Source of the DNA: an uncultured bacterium
GTDB lineage: Bacteria > Patescibacteriota > Patescibacteriia > CAIQCM01
Direction of reading: 5' to 3'
Length of the DNA stretch: 18,216 nt
NCBI GenBank assembly: GCA_903870305.1
Contig: CAIQCM010000120.1
Coordinates: 1 to 18,216 of the forward strand
Both the position numbers and the translations under genes were made by a program. Positions 7,401 through 14,047 of this stretch are shown here, in pieces; positions within the stretch are counted from its first letter, which is position 1; each line of letters starts with the position of its first letter. The notes under the pieces were generated by a model that worked only from the letters and a program-made list of their open reading frames with translations, searched no databases and was not told the origin of the DNA.

Positions 7401-7935
7401 AGGCGCGCCGGTTACCGTAGGCGGCGTCATTGTCACGGTCAAGAATATTCAGACCAAAAAGAACGACACGATGGCGTTTGTAAAACTGGCCGACATGACC
7501 GGCTCGACCGAGATCATTGTTTTCCCATCGATCTACAAGCTTGGGAGCGCCATGTGGGCCGAGGATCGTCTGATGGTCGTTTCGGGCAAGATCTCGTCCA
7601 AGGACGGCATGCCAAAGATCATCGCCGACCGCGCCGAGGTTGTGAATGTCCAGACGATCGCGCGGATCAAGCAGGATTTTGGACCGCGAACGGCCCCCGG
7701 CGCGGCATCGGTGCCGGAGGAAAAATCGGTTTCTCTTATTGTCGCCAAGTTGGAGCCCGCGATGGTTAATCAGCTCAAAGCGCTTTTGGAAAAACACCCC
7801 GGCGCCTCGCCGGTCGAACTCGTCTACATGGAAGGCGGCCGCTCCCGCCGCGTCCGCACCTCGCTTTCTGTGGCGATGAACGACGCGTTGCGGCAAGAGA
7901 TCGAATCCCTGCTGGGCGAGGGGAGTGTAAAGTAA
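4477..7935 (+). CDS. dnaE: DNA polymerase III alpha subunit
   Basis: 1152 residues, a usual length for DnaE. This is the catalytic subunit of the replicative polymerase. The PHP domain opens the protein (HLHVHTHYSLLDG at 6-18, then AITDHGAMYG) with its metal-binding His residues kept. The polymerase active site shows PDIDMDF (397-403, D398 and D400) and the third aspartate in KMDFLGIRN (D556), matching the E. coli D401/D403/D555 layout. The thumb/fingers region includes MVALYRPGP and GVITYQDDVL. The helix-hairpin-helix part and the OB-fold (VTVGGVIVTVKNIQTKKNDT, about residue 975) follow. No proofreading exonuclease domain is present, as expected for DnaE rather than PolC. The start is the first ATG and has no Shine-Dalgarno. 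No terminator is visible after the TAA, so read-through into the next gene is possible. Confidence 0.98.
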   Translation: MSRFVHLHVHTHYSLLDGLTQIDQLVNKVKFHGMDAVAITDHGAMYGAIEFYQACKKKDIKPLIGMEAYVAPKSRFEKSGRGGENDTSHLTLIAKNITGYRNLMKLATRASLEGFYYKPRTDHELLAELGEGIIALSGCLNGEIPKAILSNETHRVRELIKKYQSYFGKDFYLEIQSHPTVPEQDIVNRGLSKLSEEFGIPLVATQDSHYLDPGDNDAQDILVCVQTGKTVDDPKRLDMRSLDVSFPAGALMEERFRDYPGACEMTGKIADSVNLELDLGKWVFPAFVPPGGMNAKDYLAKISHEMLDAKYGGKAPDEVVARLEYELGIISKKGYDPYFLVVADYTNWARAQGIVSTTRGSAAGSLVSHVIGISEVNPLFFKLPFERFLNPSRPSPPDIDMDFADNRREEVLEYVKGKYGADKVAQICTFGTMQARAAVRDVTRALGLPYAFGDRLAKLIPPGAQGFAMTIDRAIAENSELNELVNRDPDAKRVIDLAKKVEGCVRHASVHAAGVVIAPTPLTDFTPLQKESGGGDKIITQYDMNAVEASGTLKMDFLGIRNLSILGNAIRLVKITKNIDIKLVELPLDDKKTFEMLARGETFGVFQLSGDGMTKYLKELRPTTIFDLQAMVALYRPGPIDMIPEYIARKHNPSRIKYPDPRMKEITDQSYGVITYQDDVLLTAIKLAGYSWEEADKFRKAMGKKIPEEMAKQKEKFWKGIVAHGGSEALAGELWHLIEPFAAYGFNKAHAASYAIVAYHTAYMKAHFPAEYMTAIMTAESDDLEKVAEAVAECGRMGIAVLPPDVNSSFKDFTYIDDTHIRFGLLAIKNLGTDTVENVIGERKENGSFNTLEDFLMRLKSKSVNRKSIESLVKTGAMDAFGDRQAMLDMVEPMLAFAREGQKAVNSNQSSLFGGEILSRGTIRLASGVTTAKADRLAWEKELLGLYVSEHPWQQWGALFAGVTTSLSEALLKSEGAPVTVGGVIVTVKNIQTKKNDTMAFVKLADMTGSTEIIVFPSIYKLGSAMWAEDRLMVVSGKISSKDGMPKIIADRAEVVNVQTIARIKQDFGPRTAPGAASVPEEKSVSLIVAKLEPAMVNQLKALLEKHPGASPVELVYMEGGRSRRVRTSLSVAMNDALRQEIESLLGEGSVK

Positions 7936-7963
7936 AGATCAATTTTCAACTTTGTTCGTTTGT

Positions 7964-7972
7964 TGGTATAAT
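7964..7972 (+). promoter_or_regulatory. Extended -10 promoter just before the baseplate-J-like gene
   Basis: TGGTATAAT (7964-7972). Transcription would begin near 7979, one to two bases from the ATG at 7981, so the message is probably leaderless. The -35 region is poor, as is common for extended -10 promoters. Confidence 0.65.
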
Positions 7973-7980
7973 GGTGAACT

Positions 7981-9129
7981 ATGGCCAACCATCAAAATCC
8001 CAGCGCGTCGAGCGCCTCGGTCCGTCTTTATAAACGCATCGCTTTCACCTTCATCGGCCTCACCTTGGTGCTTTTGGGGGTGGTCATTGCCGCCACCATG
8101 GCGCGCGCGGTCATTACTGTCACGGCCAAACCGGTCGCTGTTCGCGCCGAGATCAAGGTGGCCGTCGCCGCTACGACCACGACCGCCGAAACCGTCCCGG
8201 GCACGGTTATTTCCGAAGATGTGAGCGGCCAAAGTACCGGTCATCCGGCGGCGGGGAGCGGCACGGTGGTCAAAGGCAAAGCGACCGGCACCGTTCTTCT
8301 GGTGAATAAACGCGCCGCGCCGCAAACGCTCGTTGCCACGACTCGTTTGCTCTCGCCGGATAACGTGCTTTTCCGCATTAAGAAAAACGTGATCGTTCCC
8401 GCGAACGGCGAATTAAAAGATGTTGAGGTCTACGCCGACCAAGACGGCGCGGCGAGCGAAATTGGTCCGACCACCTTTACCATTCCGGGATTGCCCGTTG
8501 GTCTTCAAAAACTCGTCTACGCTTTTTCCGAAAAACCGATGTCGGGGGGGATAAGCAACTTGAGCGCGGTTTCCCAAGCTGACATTGACAAAGCGGTTTC
8601 CGACCTTAAGGATCAGCTTACCGCCAAGGCAAATGCCGACATGGTTGCGCAAACGGCCGGGCGGGGCTATACCGGCTCGGCGACCTTGGTTAATGTTGAT
8701 GCGCAATCGGTCTCGGCCAAGGCGGGCGACACCGTCGGTTCGTTCGACGTTTTGCTCAAGCTGACCGTGACCGGCGTTTATTACGACAAAGAAAAATTAC
8801 AGAACCTGGGCTCGGCCGCTTTGCGCGCCAATGTGCCTTCGGACATGGAGTTGGGCGACAACAATATAGCCACGGCCGAAGTGACGGTGCAGAACGCCTC
8901 GGCCGCCACCGATACGGCGACCTTGGACACTGTTTTTAGCGGACAAGCGGTCATCACCTCCGCGAGTCCCATTTTGGACCGATCGCGCCTGGTTGGATTG
9001 GATGCCGCCACGATCAAGGCGTACTTGAAGAGCCATGATTCCGTTGCCGACGCGACCGTTGTGCTCTCGCCGTTCTGGGTGAGCCGCGCCCCGTCGATCA
9101 AAGAGCATGTGATCGTTAATGTAAAATAG
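7981..9129 (+). CDS. Membrane-anchored baseplate-J-like protein
   Basis: 382 residues. A short polar N-terminus is followed by one hydrophobic segment (about residues 20-41, IAFTFIGLTLVLLGVVIAAT), then a Thr/Ala-rich linker and a large beta-rich extracytoplasmic region. The stretch ATGTVLLVNKRAAPQTLVA, ATTRLLSPDNVLFRIKKNV, then EVYADQDGAASEIGPTTFTIPG fits the baseplate J/gp47-like domain family that occurs in many CPR genomes on single-pass membrane proteins. The rest (residues about 200-382) holds further beta domains. A phage or secretion role is not shown; no tail genes are near, so an envelope structural role is more likely. It has its own extended -10 and a strong terminator. There is no Shine-Dalgarno. 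Confidence 0.75.
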   Translation: MANHQNPSASSASVRLYKRIAFTFIGLTLVLLGVVIAATMARAVITVTAKPVAVRAEIKVAVAATTTTAETVPGTVISEDVSGQSTGHPAAGSGTVVKGKATGTVLLVNKRAAPQTLVATTRLLSPDNVLFRIKKNVIVPANGELKDVEVYADQDGAASEIGPTTFTIPGLPVGLQKLVYAFSEKPMSGGISNLSAVSQADIDKAVSDLKDQLTAKANADMVAQTAGRGYTGSATLVNVDAQSVSAKAGDTVGSFDVLLKLTVTGVYYDKEKLQNLGSAALRANVPSDMELGDNNIATAEVTVQNASAATDTATLDTVFSGQAVITSASPILDRSRLVGLDAATIKAYLKSHDSVADATVVLSPFWVSRAPSIKEHVIVNVK

Positions 9130-9143
9130 CCGTTATTCATGGA

Positions 9144-9173
9144 TAAAGGGGCTTTTAGCCCCTTTATTTTATT
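9144..9173 (+). terminator. Terminator of the baseplate-J-like gene
   Basis: Perfect 9-bp stem TAAAGGGGC/GCCCCTTTA (9144-9152 with 9158-9166), loop TTTTA, then a T-rich run. Confidence 0.92.
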
Positions 9174-9180
9174 TCGGCTT

Positions 9181-9189
9181 TGTTATAAT
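9181..9189 (+). promoter_or_regulatory. Extended -10 promoter of thrS
   Basis: TGTTATAAT, 15 bp after the upstream terminator T-run. The predicted leader is about 23 nt, too short for a T-box or other riboswitch. Confidence 0.65.
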
Positions 9190-9218
9190 CTTAAGTCCTA
9201 ACCCTCCTTATTTTGCCT

Positions 9219-11006
9219 ATGCCAAACATCGAAATAATGCGTCATTCTGCCGCCCATGTGCTTGCCGCCGCGGTTTTGGAACTTTGGCCCAATGCCAAGC
9301 TGGGGGTGGGGCCGGTCGTGGAAAACGGTTTTTATTATGATATTGATCCGGGTGTAACCTTGACCCCCAACGACTTGGCGCGTCTTGAAAAACGGATGAA
9401 CAACATTGTCGCGCGAAACGAGCTGTTCCGCCGCGAGGACATGCCCATTGCCGACGCCATCTCGTTCTTCCGCGAACGCAAGCAAGATCTGAAAGTCGAA
9501 TTGTTGACTGACCTTCTTACCAAAGGCACCACTTCCGTTCGCGAAGAAGAAGCGCAAGAGCTGGACGCGAAAAAGCCCGATATGGCCTCGATCTATTGGA
9601 CCGGAAAATTTGTTGACCTTTGCCGCGGCCCTCATGTGGCGACCGCCAAAGAGATCGGCACTTTCAAGCTCGTGAAGATCGCCGGCGCCTATTGGCGCGG
9701 CGATGCGAACAAGCGCCAGCTTCAGCGCATCTATGGCGTGGTTTTTGCCACCAAGGAAGAGCTTGACGCTTATCTCACCATGCAAGCCGAAGCGGAGAAA
9801 CGCGACCACCGCAAACTTGGCGCCGAACTCGATCTCTTTGTTTTCTCGCCGCTCGTTGGCGCCGGTTTGCCGATGTTCACGCCGCGCGGAACGGTTTTGC
9901 GCCGCACGCTGGAGGATTTTGTTTTTAATCTGCAGACCAAGTACGGTTTCGAGCGCGTCTGGATCCCACACATCACCAAGCTCGATCTTTACAAGACCTC
10001 CGGGCATGCGGAAAAATTCACTGACGATATTTTTTACGTTTCTTCCAAAAAATCCGACGATCAGTTTGCGCTTAAACCGATGAACTGCCCGCATCACGCG
10101 CAAATTTACGCGAGCCGCCCGAGGAGCTACCGCGATCTGCCCATCCGCTACGCAGAAAACACCACCTGCTACCGCGACGAGAACACCGGCCAGCTGGCCG
10201 GCCTTACCCGCGTGCGTGCGCTCACTCAGGATGACGCCCACATCTTTTGCACCATGGAACAGGTCGAGAAAGAGGTTGGCAACATTTACAAGGTGATTAA
10301 GACCTTTTACAAGATCTTTAAAATGCCGCTTACCGTCCGGCTCTCGACCCACGACCCCAAAGAGATGGACAAGTACTTGGGCGGCGAGGCGCTGTGGAAC
10401 GACGCCGTAAATACATTGAAAGGCGTTCTCAAGGCCAACAAGCTTGAATATACGACCGGCGTCGGCGAAGCGGCGTTCTACGGCCCCAAGCTCGACTTCA
10501 TGATCAAAGACGCGATCGGCCGCGAGTGGCAGCTTGCCACGGCGCAACTCGACTTTAATCAGCCCAAACGGTTTGCCTTGGAATATACCGACGCCGATGG
10601 AACGAAGAAGTGCCCGATCATGATCCACCGCGCCGTTCTGGGTTCGGTCGAACGTTTCCTGGGGATCGCCATTGAACATTTTGCCGGCGCTTTTCCGCTT
10701 TGGCTTTCGCCGACGCAGGTCGTGATCGTGCCGGTGGCGAAAGAATTTGCCAAGGCCTCGGACAAACTCGCCGCGCTCCTTAAGGAGGAGGGGATCCGCG
10801 TCGAGGTTTACGACGCGCGCGAGCGGGTCGGCTACAACATCCGCCGCGCTATTTCCATGAAGACCCCGTACATGCTGGTGGTGGGCGAAAAGGAAAAGTC
10901 ACTAAAGTCATTGACCGTCCGCGCCCGCGGTTTTCAAACGGAAAAGAAAATGACCACGGCGCAATTCATCAAAAAGTTGAAAGACGAGATCGCAAAAAAC
11001 AAGTAG
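9219..11006 (+). CDS. thrS: Threonyl-tRNA synthetase lacking the TGS domain
   Basis: 595 residues. Class II synthetase that charges tRNA-Thr. The protein begins at the editing (N2) domain: HSAAH (H9, H13) and CRGPH (C135, H139) form the editing-site pairs. The catalytic domain has the zinc ligands C290 (MNCPHH), H341 (DDAHIFC) and H470 (MIHRA), spaced nearly as in E. coli, and motif 2 (YRDENTGQLAGLTRVRALTQ). The C-terminal anticodon-binding domain starts near QVVIVPVAKEF. About 64 N-terminal residues, the TGS domain, are absent compared with E. coli ThrRS; such short forms occur in reduced genomes. I chose ATG 9219; an in-frame TTG at 9213 adds two residues and has no better signal. No Shine-Dalgarno is visible. 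Confidence 0.97.
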   Translation: MPNIEIMRHSAAHVLAAAVLELWPNAKLGVGPVVENGFYYDIDPGVTLTPNDLARLEKRMNNIVARNELFRREDMPIADAISFFRERKQDLKVELLTDLLTKGTTSVREEEAQELDAKKPDMASIYWTGKFVDLCRGPHVATAKEIGTFKLVKIAGAYWRGDANKRQLQRIYGVVFATKEELDAYLTMQAEAEKRDHRKLGAELDLFVFSPLVGAGLPMFTPRGTVLRRTLEDFVFNLQTKYGFERVWIPHITKLDLYKTSGHAEKFTDDIFYVSSKKSDDQFALKPMNCPHHAQIYASRPRSYRDLPIRYAENTTCYRDENTGQLAGLTRVRALTQDDAHIFCTMEQVEKEVGNIYKVIKTFYKIFKMPLTVRLSTHDPKEMDKYLGGEALWNDAVNTLKGVLKANKLEYTTGVGEAAFYGPKLDFMIKDAIGREWQLATAQLDFNQPKRFALEYTDADGTKKCPIMIHRAVLGSVERFLGIAIEHFAGAFPLWLSPTQVVIVPVAKEFAKASDKLAALLKEEGIRVEVYDARERVGYNIRRAISMKTPYMLVVGEKEKSLKSLTVRARGFQTEKKMTTAQFIKKLKDEIAKNK

Positions 11007-11017
11007 CAAAATATCAC

Positions 11018-11051
11018 ACAAGCCGGCCTTGACAGTCGGCTTGTTTCGTGT
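11018..11051 (+). terminator. Probable weak terminator of thrS
   Basis: Stem ACAAGCCG (11018-11025) with CGGCTTGT (11037-11044), followed by only a partial T-run (ttcgtgtt). The loop contains the -35 box of the next gene. Confidence 0.5.
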
Positions 11052-11057
11052 TAAAAA
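11029..11057 (+). promoter_or_regulatory. Promoter of the 11114 gene
   Basis: TTGACA (11029-11034), 17-bp spacer, TAAAAA (11052-11057). The predicted leader of about 50 nt includes the hairpin over the ribosome binding site. Confidence 0.7.
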
Positions 11058-11091
11058 TAACGGCTCTTTAACTTAAGAAAACCAAGCAAAA

Positions 11092-11110
11092 ACACCCCGA
11101 AAGGAGGTGT
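11092..11110 (+). promoter_or_regulatory. Hairpin sequestering the Shine-Dalgarno of the 11114 gene
   Basis: ACACC (11092-11096) pairs with GGTGT (11106-11110); CC (11097-11098) pairs with GG (11103-11104); one A is bulged and the loop is GAAA, a GNRA tetraloop. The 3' arm is the Shine-Dalgarno AAGGAGGTG (11101-11109), four bases from the ATG. Folding would block initiation, so translational control, thermal or by a ligand or protein, is a plausible inference. Confidence 0.6.
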
Positions 11111-11113
11111 GCG

Positions 11114-11446
11114 ATGACCGATCTAGCGAGTTCTGTCGAAGAATTGGTGACGATCGCCGGCAAACGATTGAAACTCGACCTTCATCCGCATGAGGTCGCG
11201 TTGCTTCAAAGAACGCTTGTAAACCAACTGGGCAAAGAGGTCGCCATCGGGTCCGAGAAGGCGTGGGCTGTGGAGATCCCAGCCGACCCGTCAGTGCTGC
11301 GCGACTTTGAGGGCATCAACGATTATCGGTACCTTCTTTGTTCCGTGCAGGTCAGGTTCTGGTCTAAGCTCAACAATGTCGACGCAGTACGTCGAAGCGA
11401 TCTGCAAACAACGATCGCCCTGATCTTTCATGCGATCCGCGGATAA
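11114..11446 (+). CDS. Unrecognised small soluble protein
   Basis: 110 residues, no membrane segment and no family I recognise. The N-terminal half looks helical (SSVEELVTIAGKRLKLDLHP, then HEVALLQRTLVNQLGKE). The second half (IPADPSVLRDFEGINDYRYL, then VRFWSKLNNVDAVRRSDLQT) is charged and ends in a helix IALIFHAIRG. A near-perfect Shine-Dalgarno, its own consensus -35 promoter and a strong terminator make it a real single-gene unit. It lies between thrS and a convergent unknown gene, so context gives no function. Its strong Shine-Dalgarno, unlike most core genes here, groups it with the 2269 and 2963 genes. Confidence 0.75.
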   Translation: MTDLASSVEELVTIAGKRLKLDLHPHEVALLQRTLVNQLGKEVAIGSEKAWAVEIPADPSVLRDFEGINDYRYLLCSVQVRFWSKLNNVDAVRRSDLQTTIALIFHAIRG

Positions 11447-11449
11447 CAA

Positions 11450-11489
11450 ACGAGCGCGCCGCAGTTGGCGGAGCGCTCGTCTTTTTTTT
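11450..11489 (+). terminator. Terminator of the 11114 gene
   Basis: Stem ACGAGCGC (11450-11457) with GCGCTCGT (11473-11480), inner GCC/GGC pairing, T8 at 11482-11489. It lies directly after the end of the convergent gene, which may also use the hairpin, though the T-run in that direction is poor. Confidence 0.9.
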
Positions 11490-11497
11490 ATCTTCAA

Positions 11498-11848
11498 TTA
11501 CGCATTGGCCTCTTGGGCGCCCGGAACCCTTGCTGAAACGATCCTCTGCAAGGTTTTCTTGGCATCGGATTTTTCAAACCCGATCGTATTCATCGCAATA
11601 TTGATATTATCTTTTTTTGCAGTCATGAGCATGTCGAATAAATGTTTGCCTTCGGGCGTATCGGTTGAAAGTTTGGCATCGATCATGGTTTCGTTGACCG
11701 CGTCTACATAAGCCGTTTCAAGCTCTTCTCTCAGGGATTCCTGGGCGTATTCACCGGCAACATCTATATGGCGTTGAGGTTTGGGTTCAACGACATCGTC
11801 TTTGATCATGTTGATCCCCTCATCGATAGATCTTTCAGGATTGAACAT
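11498..11848 (-). CDS. Unrecognised small helical protein
   Basis: 116 residues from the chosen start (MFNPERSIDEG), charged and mostly helical (EYAQESLREELETAYVDAVN, then GKHLFDMLMTAKKDNINIAM), with no membrane segment or known motif. A longer frame from 11887 is unlikely because that ATG lies inside the promoter spacer. A shorter start at 11809 (MIKDDVVEP) is preceded by gagggg and would give 103 residues, so it is a real alternative. The consensus promoter on the minus strand gives a leader of about 23 nt to the chosen ATG. The gene is divergent from miaA and convergent with the 11114 gene. No function can be assigned. Confidence 0.7.
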   Translation of the reverse strand: MFNPERSIDEGINMIKDDVVEPKPQRHIDVAGEYAQESLREELETAYVDAVNETMIDAKLSTDTPEGKHLFDMLMTAKKDNINIAMNTIGFEKSDAKKTLQRIVSARVPGAQEANA

Positions 11849-11877
11849 AGATAAATGTGTTATGATGTTATAAGAAA

Positions 11878-11906
11878 ATGATATCATAAAAATGACATTT
11901 TGTCAA
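11878..11906 (-). promoter_or_regulatory. Consensus promoter of the 11498-11848 gene
   Basis: On the minus strand TTGACA (complement of 11901-11906), 17-bp spacer, TATCAT (complement of 11878-11883). The -10 lies in the palindrome ATGATATCAT (11878-11887), which also offers a TATCAT on the plus strand for miaA. Confidence 0.75.
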
Positions 11907-12796
11907 TGGATATGCTAAAAATAAGGCCAAAATTGCTGGTTATCGTTGGGCCGACAGCTTCGGGAAAAACCGAGCTGGCCGTTGCTTTGGCGCAAAAGTT
12001 CAACGGCGAACTTATTGCCGCGGATTCCCGAACGGTCTATAAGGGAATGGATATTGGCACGGGAAAGGACAAAAGTTTTCCGCACCGGCTGGTTGATGTT
12101 GTTAAACCCGACCAAACGTTAAACCTTGCCGATTACAAAACAAAAGCGCTTGCCGCGATCCGCGCGGTCATTAAAAAAGGCAAGTTGCCGATCCTGGTGG
12201 GCGGCACCGGGCTTTATGTTTGGGCGATCGTCGATAATTTGCTCATTCCCAAAGTTCCGCCTCAGAGCAAAATGCGCGAAGAGCTGGAAAAGAAAACAAC
12301 GCCGGAGCTTTTAAAACTGCTCGTGTCAATCGATCCGGCCGCGGCCAAAGTGACGGGGGGCAACAAACGTCGGATCATTCGCGCGCTTGAAGTGACGATG
12401 TTCTCGGGCAAGAAGTTTTCCAATGCCACCAAAAAAGGCAAGCCGCTTTTTGATTGTTTGCAGATCGCTCTCATGGTGCCACGCGAAGAGCTTGTTGCGC
12501 GGATCAATAAACGTGTCGATGGAATGATGAAAGACGGGTTTATGAACGAAGTTATGGAACTGCGTAAAAAACTGTACCCGCCGGAACTCCCCGCCATGAG
12601 CGGGATCGGCTACGCCGAGCTTAACGCGGCACTCGACGGTAAGCAGTCGCTTCCCGATGCCGTCGAACGGATCAAAGCGCGCACCCGCCAATACGCCCGC
12701 CGGCAAATGACCTGGTTTAAACGCGACTCCCGCATTCATTGGGTTTCGAGTCACGAAGATGCCTTTAAGCTTTTGTCATCATTTGTGCAAAAGTGA
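11906..12796 (+). CDS. miaA: tRNA dimethylallyltransferase
   Basis: 296 residues. It transfers a dimethylallyl group to A37 of tRNAs that read codons beginning with U. Visible are the P-loop GPTASGKTEL (15-24), the substrate region AADSRTVYKGMDIGTGK, GGTGLYV, and the C-terminal tRNA-binding part with RTRQYARRQMTWFKRD. The usual DSxQ motif reads DSRT. The start is uncertain: TTG 11900, ATG 11906 and ATG 11912 are in frame. I chose 11906; none has a Shine-Dalgarno. The message may be nearly leaderless if the palindromic -10 at 11878-11887 is used. It ends in TGA and no simple terminator follows; a long inverted repeat starts 17 bases later and could serve instead. Confidence 0.96.
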   Translation: MDMLKIRPKLLVIVGPTASGKTELAVALAQKFNGELIAADSRTVYKGMDIGTGKDKSFPHRLVDVVKPDQTLNLADYKTKALAAIRAVIKKGKLPILVGGTGLYVWAIVDNLLIPKVPPQSKMREELEKKTTPELLKLLVSIDPAAAKVTGGNKRRIIRALEVTMFSGKKFSNATKKGKPLFDCLQIALMVPREELVARINKRVDGMMKDGFMNEVMELRKKLYPPELPAMSGIGYAELNAALDGKQSLPDAVERIKARTRQYARRQMTWFKRDSRIHWVSSHEDAFKLLSSFVQK

Positions 12797-12812
12797 AAAC
12801 GGTCGCGTAACA

Positions 12813-12941
12813 ACCAAGAACCAAGAACCAATTTCCAAATAAAGTTCCAATAAATTAATACTAAATTTCAAAACGTCTTTCTTTGGTATTTAATATTTTG
12901 TCATTGAATATTTACTTGGAAATTGGTTCTTGGTTCTTGGT
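12813..12941. repeat. Long inverted repeat with perfect 26-bp arms
   Basis: Arm 12813-12838 is the exact reverse complement of 12916-12941. The arms start with two tandem CCAAGAA-type words and end in AATTTCCAA. The inside is AT-rich with weaker further pairing (TTAATAC near 12854 against TATTTAA near 12887). There is no coding capacity, so it could be a non-autonomous mobile repeat or an mRNA-end structure. Confidence 0.9.
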
Positions 12942-12954
12942 ACGCATAGTCAAC

Positions 12955-13968
12955 TTAGCAATGCACCACTTGGTGCACATTTGAAGAATTAAGTATCTCT
13001 CGATAGGTCTCGTTCGGCGTTTTCCAACCCAAACTTTTTCTTGGCCGGTTATTGATCTTCTCTTGAATCGCCATGAGGTCGCCGTCGGAGTATTGTGACA
13101 GGTCGGTCGAGATCGGCAGGTATCGTCTGATGATGCCGTTCACGTTTTCAACGCCGCCTTTTTGCCATGAACAATAACCGTCGCAATGAAAGGTATCAAT
13201 TCCATAATCTAATCGAAGTTTCCAGTGCCAGGCGCCTTCGGTGCCGCGGTCGAAGGTGACGCTCTTAATGAGTTCGGTCGGCAACGATTCGATCGTTTGC
13301 ACGATCGCCGAATGCGTCGCCTCCGCCGACTTGTTCGGCGTCCGGTGGAACCGGACGAGCTGGGTCAATCGCTCATATTGGACCGACAAACATTCCGATT
13401 GGTTTCGATAGATCACCGTGTCGGATTCGAGATGCCCGAATTCCTCTTTGTTGTTGATGTTTTCTGGTCGGAATTTGATTGGTGTCATATAGAGAATACC
13501 TTTGTTTTCTCGGCTCTTTCTTGCATATCGATGCTGCCTCCTTTTGTGCTTTCGGACCAAATATTGGTATAGTCCCATAAACCGCCCCGCGCCTTCGTAG
13601 ATGTATTGATAAATGGTTTCGTGACTGACACCTTTTCCTTTCATCCACGCTTGGTCTGGACGGTTTTTTAATACCCCACTGATCATCGGCGGACTCCATC
13701 CTTCGCGCATCTTTTGAACGATCCAATTCCGGAGAACGTCGTCTTCATCGAGTTTATGCCGTCGCGGCTTCATGATCCGATCCTGATATCTTTGATGAGC
13801 CGCCGCCGAACGATACACCCCGTTCCGATCACTGTTTCTTTTGAGTTCCCGAATGATGACCGAGTGGTCGCGGTGCAGATATCGGGCGATTTCTCGAAGC
13901 GGCATCTTCCCGCGATGATAGACCTCAATCTTTTCTCGTTCGTACAATGTTAATGGTTGTCCACGCAT
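12955..13968 (-). CDS. IS30-family transposase
   Basis: 337 residues from MRGQPLTLYEREKIEVY. An N-terminal helix-turn-helix (MPLREIARYLHRDHSVIIRE) recognises the IS ends. The DDE catalytic core shows D183 (GHLESDTVI), D240 (VTFDRGTE) and E274 (SWQKGGVENVNGIIRRYLP). D240 and E274 have 33 residues between them, the DD(33)E pattern of IS30. The gene is full length with no frameshift, so the element may be active. The frame is open further upstream to 14208, but that part lies outside the element and does not resemble a transposase. The stop codon falls just beyond the inferred left IS end. No Shine-Dalgarno is visible. Confidence 0.95.
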   Translation of the reverse strand: MRGQPLTLYEREKIEVYHRGKMPLREIARYLHRDHSVIIRELKRNSDRNGVYRSAAAHQRYQDRIMKPRRHKLDEDDVLRNWIVQKMREGWSPPMISGVLKNRPDQAWMKGKGVSHETIYQYIYEGAGRFMGLYQYLVRKHKRRQHRYARKSRENKGILYMTPIKFRPENINNKEEFGHLESDTVIYRNQSECLSVQYERLTQLVRFHRTPNKSAEATHSAIVQTIESLPTELIKSVTFDRGTEGAWHWKLRLDYGIDTFHCDGYCSWQKGGVENVNGIIRRYLPISTDLSQYSDGDLMAIQEKINNRPRKSLGWKTPNETYREILNSSNVHQVVHC

Positions 13969-14047
13969 AGGCCGCCATTTTACAGGGTCAAAGGGCGGCC
14001 AGTCATGGTGCCAGCTGTTTATCGGGGGTTTAATGGGTGGTGCATTG
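12959..14047 (-). mobile_element. IS30-family insertion sequence
   Basis: It is bounded by the 11-bp inverted repeat CAATGCACCAC (12959-12969) and GTGGTGCATTG (14037-14047), enclosing a single transposase gene. The flanks read AG on both sides (12957-12958 and 14048-14049), compatible with a 2-bp target duplication, though two bases can match by chance. The exact ends are inferred from the repeat alone. Confidence 0.8.

Noticed and set aside
9190..9218. T-box or other riboswitch before thrS
   Set aside because: The predicted leader is only about 23 nt.
9198..10679. 493-codon open frame antisense to thrS
   Set aside because: It mirrors a clear thrS frame and has no recognisable motif; long antisense frames are common opposite GC-rich coding sequence.
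11849..11887. Longer start for the 11498-11848 gene
   Set aside because: The ATG lies between the -35 and -10 boxes and would not be transcribed from that promoter.
12797..12954. CRISPR array suggested by repeated ccaagaa words
   Set aside because: The words are tandem and inverted with no spacers of regular length.
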